Origin: DYMC01 sp035406705
Lineage (GTDB): Bacteria > Verrucomicrobiota > Lentisphaeria > Victivallales > GWF2-50-93
Direction: 5' to 3'
NCBI GenBank assembly: GCA_964426675.1
Contig: CAYRRM010000059.1
Span: 1-10,772 of the forward strand
Length of the DNA stretch: 10,772 bases
Part shown: positions 6,923 through 10,772 of the stretch, piece by piece
How positions within the stretch are numbered: position 1 is the stretch's first letter
Layout: the number at the start of each line of letters is the position of its first letter
Notes under the pieces: model-generated
Databases searched by the model: none
The model's input: the letters and a program-made list of their open reading frames with translations, nothing else
Told to the model about the DNA's origin: nothing
Made by a program: the position numbers and the translations under genes

Positions 6923-8395
6923 TTATTTATTTTTAAATATTTTAAGAAGCAAAAACATTATAAGCGAAAGAGTTAAACCGCCTATCCCAATTAAAAGTAT
7001 TTTCAAATTGGTGTATGGTTCACAACCTATATTAAAAAATGCATAAAAAAGGGAAGCCGGTAGAAAGATTATAGCAATGTAATTCAGTATCTCGGCATTT
7101 TTGTTACGTATTTTATCATCTATCAAATTGATGTATTGATCCAGTTCGGCAATTTCTTCATCCAATTCCTTGATATGTTTTTCTATGCTCAACGTTTCAT
7201 AAAGAAGATTATACAATTCTATCCCCTGGTCTTGGGCAGTAACTTCCGAGAAATGAATTTGATTAAGAAATCGAATATATTCCTTATGCAAAGAGTTTAC
7301 ATGCTCGAGAACAAGTGGTTCTAATCCTTTTCTTTTGGGAAGGGTGCTTACCTGTCGAGTTACTTCATCTGAAAAACGCAATCGGGAAGCACGCTGCACC
7401 AAAATAAGTTCTACTATGCGAGAATACATTGTCCGCATGTGCACTGCTACAATATTTTTAGGGATCCAACTCTCTTCTGTTAAACACACAAAAGAATAGC
7501 GGGACATGCCGAAAAGTGTTCCTTCCTTTTGCCATCTTTTATTGGTTTGACTCTTTAATAGACTTTTTCTCATATCTTCGTTTGTACAGCTTGGACTGCT
7601 TACATCAACATAAATGTATTTGTACCAGAAATCATTTGTCTCTTTTTTATCCAGGAAAAAATGCTCGAGAGTTTCATCGTCATTCTTGAAAAAATTAGCC
7701 AAACTATTATTGCCATACCAACAATTTACGAACATCCGGTCATCAATAGCCGGTGTGATTTCAATATCTTCTGATAAATCGAGAATCAAATTTTTTATGA
7801 AACAGGCAGGCTTCCAGGTTTCAGGATGAATTTCATAAGAAGAAAAGTCTTCCTTATAAAGTGTTGGATCTCCATTTAACCCTTTTATTTGAATATAATT
7901 GGCTGTTTCAGATCTTCCTTCAATATCGGCATAAAAAGGTGGGAAAATGCGTCTGCCATATTGGTTTATTTTTAAAATATCATCAGGTTCCCATTGATTC
8001 TTCAGATGATTGGCTAAATAAAAAATCAAGGTACCCACGCCTGTAACATATAAGTTCAAGTTAATAGCTTCTACTTTTAATTGATACGTTTTATCTTTTA
8101 CGGAAATAATATAGCTAACATCCCGTTGTTGCGGTTCTTGCCTTTCATAATGATAAATAATAGAATCTTTCCCCCCATTATCGTACAAAACAGGATGTAC
8201 AAACTCATAGAAAAAATTTTTCTCATTGTAAAGTTGTTCTTTTTCAGTCTCATTTAATGGTCCCGGATTTCTTAACCAATTGGCATAAGGATTGACAGGT
8301 ATGGCGGACAAATCCGTTTGTTCCGCAAACAAACGATCTTTCATCTTCTGATTTTCCCATTTAAATGGGAAATAAAAAATGTGATAACTATTCAT
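6923..8395 (-). CDS. corA: CRISPR-associated CorA-like membrane effector (SAM-AMP type III system)
   Basis: This is the likely membrane effector of the locus: a CorA-family protein thought to respond to the SAM-AMP made by Cas10 and disturb the inner membrane. Of its 490 residues, about 1-320 form a large soluble domain without a motif I can name, presumably ligand-sensing. About 320-436 is predominantly helical and charged, with a coiled-coil stretch (EKHIKELDEEIAELDQYI, 405-422) like the long CorA stalk helix. The C-terminus has two membrane helices (about 437-455 and 464-486) and a basic tail, KIFKNK, which is CorA topology. The GMN signature expected after helix 1 is absent; the equivalent place reads FFNIGCEPY (453-461). 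This argues against a housekeeping Mg2+ channel. The gene starts four bases after the nrn stop and ends two bases before the next gene. The CorA assignment rests on topology plus the nrn and HD-less cas10 context. Confidence 0.85.
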   Translation of the reverse strand: MNSYHIFYFPFKWENQKMKDRLFAEQTDLSAIPVNPYANWLRNPGPLNETEKEQLYNEKNFFYEFVHPVLYDNGGKDSIIYHYERQEPQQRDVSYIISVKDKTYQLKVEAINLNLYVTGVGTLIFYLANHLKNQWEPDDILKINQYGRRIFPPFYADIEGRSETANYIQIKGLNGDPTLYKEDFSSYEIHPETWKPACFIKNLILDLSEDIEITPAIDDRMFVNCWYGNNSLANFFKNDDETLEHFFLDKKETNDFWYKYIYVDVSSPSCTNEDMRKSLLKSQTNKRWQKEGTLFGMSRYSFVCLTEESWIPKNIVAVHMRTMYSRIVELILVQRASRLRFSDEVTRQVSTLPKRKGLEPLVLEHVNSLHKEYIRFLNQIHFSEVTAQDQGIELYNLLYETLSIEKHIKELDEEIAELDQYINLIDDKIRNKNAEILNYIAIIFLPASLFYAFFNIGCEPYTNLKILLIGIGGLTLSLIMFLLLKIFKNK

Positions 8396-8399
8396 AGTA

Positions 8400-9167
8400 T
8401 TATTGATTGACCAAATTGATTATGTTATCTTTTATATTGATAATTTCTTCTTCAGAATAAATATTCTGAACAGTACCGATAAAACCTTCGTCACCGCCAC
8501 CATGAAACATTTTACCATTTTTAATGGCTTCTGAGTAATAGTTGACTATTTTTGTTTTACCTGTTCCATAGTAAACAAGTGTACTGGAGTTATAAATCAA
8601 CAGCTTTTTGTAGGGATACAAACGATCACATATAGGAGAAAAGCGATTAGTCAAAGATTTTACGACAATAACATCTTTATCAATGGTTTTCCCCTTAACA
8701 GAAACTTCTGCTTTTTGTTCGTCATCGGGAGTAACTCCTTGTGCCTGCCTGTCAAGGAAACGAATTTCCGAAATTTCTTCCGCAGTTGCTCCCAATTGTT
8801 GCATGGCTGGTATGTATCCCTTGTCATTGGCTGCAATCAATTGTTGCTTCCTCGATAAGTGAACGCCAATTATATCGGCAACCTGCTCGAGAGAAGAAGG
8901 TCTTCCACTAAATTCATTGTGATGATCAATAATGTGGTAATTGGATGGCAATTTTGAAGTATCTTTAAAATGCAATTCTACGCCATATATTTCTACCTCT
9001 TCTTTGTTACCATATTTATTCAAAACTTCCTCGTATTTGGATATCTCGGCATTCTCCCAATTTAATCCTTTGTCAAAAACAAGAATATCTGGAAAATTTT
9101 TTAAAAGCTGTTTTATTTCCATCATTTCTAAATCATGACCTCCTAAAAGAAATATTTGTTTTTTCAT
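8400..9167 (-). CDS. nrn: NrN-like DHH-family phosphodiesterase (probable SAM-AMP degrading off-switch)
   Basis: A predicted soluble phosphodiesterase of the DHH/nanoRNase group. In type III loci with CorA, such NrN proteins hydrolyse SAM-AMP and so end the signal; that role is from published relatives. From the ATG at 9167 the protein has 255 residues. It has FLLGGHDLEM near the start (H11, D12), FDKG (D32), the DHH motif in YHIIDHHNEFSGRPSS (D81, H82, H83), a further probable metal Asp in AANDKGYIP (D115), and a C-terminal glycine motif, FHGGGDEGFIG (221-231), like the DHHA1 substrate-binding GGGH loop. The N-terminal motif differs from the usual HxxPDxD. A TTG at 9179 would extend it by four residues and overlap the cas6 stop as TTGA. 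The ATG is preferred because it gives MKKQIFLLGGHD. The gene lies between cas6 and corA. Confidence 0.87.
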   Translation of the reverse strand: MKKQIFLLGGHDLEMMEIKQLLKNFPDILVFDKGLNWENAEISKYEEVLNKYGNKEEVEIYGVELHFKDTSKLPSNYHIIDHHNEFSGRPSSLEQVADIIGVHLSRKQQLIAANDKGYIPAMQQLGATAEEISEIRFLDRQAQGVTPDDEQKAEVSVKGKTIDKDVIVVKSLTNRFSPICDRLYPYKKLLIYNSSTLVYYGTGKTKIVNYYSEAIKNGKMFHGGGDEGFIGTVQNIYSEEEIINIKDNIINLVNQ

Positions 9168-9175
9168 ATTTTTAT

Positions 9176-10258
9176 TCAATTATCTGTTTTTATAAGATAT
9201 CTTCCAAGCCCGTAAACAGTTTCATTGCCAACGCCTAAAGCCTCCATAAATTTAAGCATAGGCAGAAATTGATTGAAATATCCTTCATAGATTTGTTTGC
9301 CAATATAGCCGGAAAGTGGCATTTTGTTGGCTGATTCTTTCTTGGAAGTGTTTTTCAATGTTGTTTTGTACATGTCAACCAATACGAGGCTTGCATGGGT
9401 GGCATAATTTATCCAGTCTTCAAAATATGCTAAAGAAAGCTCATCAATGTCAGTTTTTTCAGGAGATATGTAAAGCATCGTCAGTTTTAATATACGAGCT
9501 ACTGCCGACCGCACCAACTGATAAAAACTTGGAAAACCATTGCTTTTATCCTGATAACTCAGAGTAGGATTTTTTCGCATAGTCTGTTTGAACAAAACAA
9601 CAGGAGTTAGGAAAGTTATCTCAATACGTGTTTTATGTTTGTTTTCAGAGAAAGATTGATAATCAGAAAAAATTATCGGATAAATTAAAGATTTAATTTG
9701 ATCATTATTCCCCGTCGTTAACAAATGTAGTTTCCCATCATAAGATTTTTCACAAATATCGATAAGAGAAAAAGGAACTTGAGGATGTCCCATTCCCTGC
9801 TGACACATAAGTTGAATAGCATGAATAAAATGTTGATAATAAGAACTCATATTTCCAATGAGGAAAAGGGAAAATTTGAAAATTTCTCCTTCTTTTAAAT
9901 ACAATCCTTCTTGTGTATTTTCAAGAATTGTTCGTTTTTTCTGTCCAAAAATCTTTGGAGATAACTCAGAATGAGCAACAAGATATTCTTCCGGTAAGGC
10001 AATAACATATCCTTTCGGAAAGCCTTCCTTTAATTCCTTATACATTGGATGAATTTCTGTTAAAGGAAAATGATCAATCAATTCAAGCAAATTTACTTTG
10101 TCATTAACAATCACTTGATTTGCAGCCTTTAACAAATTATTTCTTAAAATGGCTCCTGACCAAGCTTCCCATTGTGTCGAACTTGTTGCCACCATTCTTA
10201 TCTCCAGGTGATGATAAAAAAGATTATTGATAGGAGAAAGCAAGGAAGTCTGAAGCAT
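9176..10258 (-). CDS. cas6: CRISPR pre-crRNA processing endoribonuclease Cas6 (RAMP)
   Basis: Cas6 cuts the long array transcript within each repeat and leaves an 8-nt 5' handle on every crRNA. The 360-residue protein has the hallmarks of the Cas6 C-terminal domain family: LYLKEGEIFKFSLFLIGN (119-136), a helix with IQLMCQQGMGHPQVPF (148-163), ITFLTPVVLF (214-223), MPLSGYIGKQIYEGYF (313-328), and the terminal glycine-rich loop LGVGNETVYGLGRYLI (341-356). The N-terminal half (LEIRMVATSSTQWEAWSGAILRN, about 18-40, in parts) is the first RAMP fold. A catalytic His is not assignable by eye; H16, H17 and other histidines are candidates. It is the first gene of the operon, with an ATG at 10258 and an AT-rich upstream region. 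The stop overlaps or nearly touches nrn. The putative repeat at 3-38 would be its substrate. Confidence 0.92.
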   Translation of the reverse strand: MLQTSLLSPINNLFYHHLEIRMVATSSTQWEAWSGAILRNNLLKAANQVIVNDKVNLLELIDHFPLTEIHPMYKELKEGFPKGYVIALPEEYLVAHSELSPKIFGQKKRTILENTQEGLYLKEGEIFKFSLFLIGNMSSYYQHFIHAIQLMCQQGMGHPQVPFSLIDICEKSYDGKLHLLTTGNNDQIKSLIYPIIFSDYQSFSENKHKTRIEITFLTPVVLFKQTMRKNPTLSYQDKSNGFPSFYQLVRSAVARILKLTMLYISPEKTDIDELSLAYFEDWINYATHASLVLVDMYKTTLKNTSKKESANKMPLSGYIGKQIYEGYFNQFLPMLKFMEALGVGNETVYGLGRYLIKTDN

Positions 10259-10367
10259 GGTATATTTTTAAATATTTGTTAAATTAAATGGGTAAGTAAA
10301 ATTATAACTTCTTTATTATAAAATATTTAACTAAATTATTAGAAAAAGAAAATTATTTTAATTTTTG

Positions 10368-10401
10368 CAAATATATAAATAAAATTAATAGATTATTCAA
10401 A
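10368..10401 (-). promoter_or_regulatory. Probable Bacteroidota-type promoter of the cas6-cmr6 operon
   Basis: On the minus strand TATATTTG (10375-10368) is a full match to the Bacteroidota -7 element TAnnTTTG. A TTTG (10401-10398) lies 22 bases upstream as a -33 element, near the upper end of the accepted spacing. Transcription would start near 10360, giving a 5' leader of roughly 100 nt before the cas6 ATG. AT-rich DNA produces such matches by chance, so the call is moderate. Confidence 0.5.
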
Positions 10402-10510
10402 AAAATTATTTTTCACAAAAATATTATCATGTAATATAATCAATTGTAAATAAACAAATTTTCTGTCATCAAAATTGATAAAATTTGAATGCCATTTATT
10501 TGATTCTATA

Positions 10511-10535
10511 GAAAAGCATCTTTTCTGGGAAGTTG
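10511..10535. repeat. Palindrome-containing repeat, copy 1
   Basis: GAAAAG-CAT-CTTTTC is a perfect 6-bp-arm inverted repeat, followed by TGGGAAGTTG. The 25-bp unit matches a second copy at 10675-10699 at 21 of 25 positions, and all mismatches avoid the palindrome arms. It lies about 250 bp upstream of cas6 and may be a protein-binding site. Confidence 0.6.
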
Positions 10536-10643
10536 ATGTTAAAAAATGCATAAAAAATTAAGAATTAATTTTAGACAAATTTTCGTCTTACCTTGTCCAT
10601 ATTTCCCTCGTATCTTGTCAATACCAAGTCCAAACTCTTAAGT

Positions 10644-10660
10644 AACAAATTATATTTGTT
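10644..10660. repeat. Perfect inverted repeat AACAAAT-TAT-ATTTGTT
   Basis: Seven-base arms are separated by TAT, giving a 17-bp perfect palindrome in the gene-free region between the two 25-bp repeats. It also contains TATATTTG on the plus strand (10651-10658), a -7-like box with no matching -33 TTTG at the right distance. It could be an operator; it lacks the GC stem expected of a terminator. Confidence 0.5.
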
Positions 10661-10674
10661 TCTCCTATTTGTTG

Positions 10675-10699
10675 GAAAAGCGACTTTTCTGGAAACTTG
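10675..10699. repeat. Palindrome-containing repeat, copy 2
   Basis: GAAAAG-CGA-CTTTTC followed by TGGAAACTTG. It is the second copy of the unit at 10511-10535, in the same orientation, 164 bp further from cas6. The arms are identical in the two copies while the 3-base centre differs at two positions, as expected for a dimeric binding site. Confidence 0.6.
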
Positions 10700-10722
10700 G
10701 CAGAAATATATATCTTTTTTAA

Positions 10723-10753
10723 CCAAATTCATTAATTTTGCAGAAAAATTTGG
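10723..10753 (+). promoter_or_regulatory. Possible rightward promoter box framed by an inverted repeat
   Basis: On the plus strand TAATTTTG (10733-10740) fits the Bacteroidota -7 consensus TAnnTTTG and would fire out of the right edge. It sits between CCAAATT (10723-10729) and AATTTGG (10747-10753), a 7-bp-arm inverted repeat. No clear TTTG is present about 19-23 bases upstream, so this is weak. A divergent gene or array beyond the window would support it. Confidence 0.28.
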
Positions 10754-10772
10754 ATTTTGAATTCAGTACAAC

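Larger units (their letters stand above)
10259..10772. other. Gene-free upstream region of the operon
   Basis: This 514-base stretch is very AT-rich, especially 10259-10500, and holds no open frame that looks like a gene on either strand. It contains a probable leftward promoter for the cas operon (10368-10401), two copies of a 25-bp palindrome-containing repeat (10511-10535, 10675-10699), a perfect inverted repeat (10644-10660), and a possible rightward promoter box near the right edge. No tRNA, riboswitch or CRISPR repeat series is visible in it. Confidence 0.8.

Noticed and set aside
6923..8395. Housekeeping magnesium transporter CorA
   Set aside because: The GMN motif is missing, the soluble domain is divergent, and the gene is within a few bases of nrn on one side and 2 bases from another CRISPR-operon gene on the other.
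10270..10340. Imperfect direct repeat AAATATTTGTTAAATTA / AAATATTTAACTAAATTA upstream of cas6
   Set aside because: The DNA is nearly all A and T there, the match needs an indel, and such similarity is expected by chance.
10651..10658. Rightward promoter at TATATTTG
   Set aside because: No TTTG element lies 17-23 bases upstream, and the box is part of a palindrome that explains it equally well.

Overview
The window carries one tightly packed, leftward-reading (minus-strand) operon that makes up an almost complete type III-B (Cmr) CRISPR-Cas locus. The DNA is AT-rich and has no convincing Shine-Dalgarno sequences. Candidate promoters resemble the Bacteroidota TTTG / TAnnTTTG type, and the cassette is the kind described in Bacteroides fragilis. 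The source is therefore very probably a member of the Bacteroidota; genus cannot be told from the sequence.

In transcription order (right to left) the genes are: cas6 (crRNA processing), an NrN-like DHH-family phosphodiesterase, a CRISPR-associated CorA-like membrane protein, an unrecognised 193-residue protein with two membrane helices and a coiled coil, then cmr1, cas10/cmr2, cmr3, cmr4, cmr5 and cmr6. Neighbouring genes overlap by up to about 13 bases or are separated by at most about 8, so they are very likely co-transcribed and partly translationally coupled. No cas1, cas2, reverse transcriptase, or CARF nuclease of the Csm6/Csx1/Can type lies in the window.

The gene set matches the published SAM-AMP branch of type III immunity. 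There, Cas10 joins ATP to S-adenosylmethionine when the Cmr complex binds target RNA, SAM-AMP acts on the CorA membrane protein, and NrN degrades the signal. Here Cas10 keeps the GGDD palm motif but has no HD nuclease domain. The CorA lacks the GMN signature of the Mg2+ channel, and Cmr4 keeps the putative target-RNA-cleaving Asp. The working model is that the Cmr complex cuts target RNA while Cas10 signals to the membrane through CorA. The additional two-helix membrane protein between corA and cmr1 is the least explained part and the best candidate for something new.

Edges: bases 1-120, downstream of cmr6, hold no gene. They contain what looks like a leader promoter and the first repeat of a CRISPR array running leftward out of the window: a 5-bp hairpin with a GAAA loop followed by an 8-nt ATTGAGAC handle. 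Bases 10259-10772, upstream of cas6, hold no gene. They hold a probable operon promoter, a pair of 25-bp palindrome-containing repeats 164 bp apart, a perfect 7-bp-arm palindrome, and a possible rightward promoter at the right edge.
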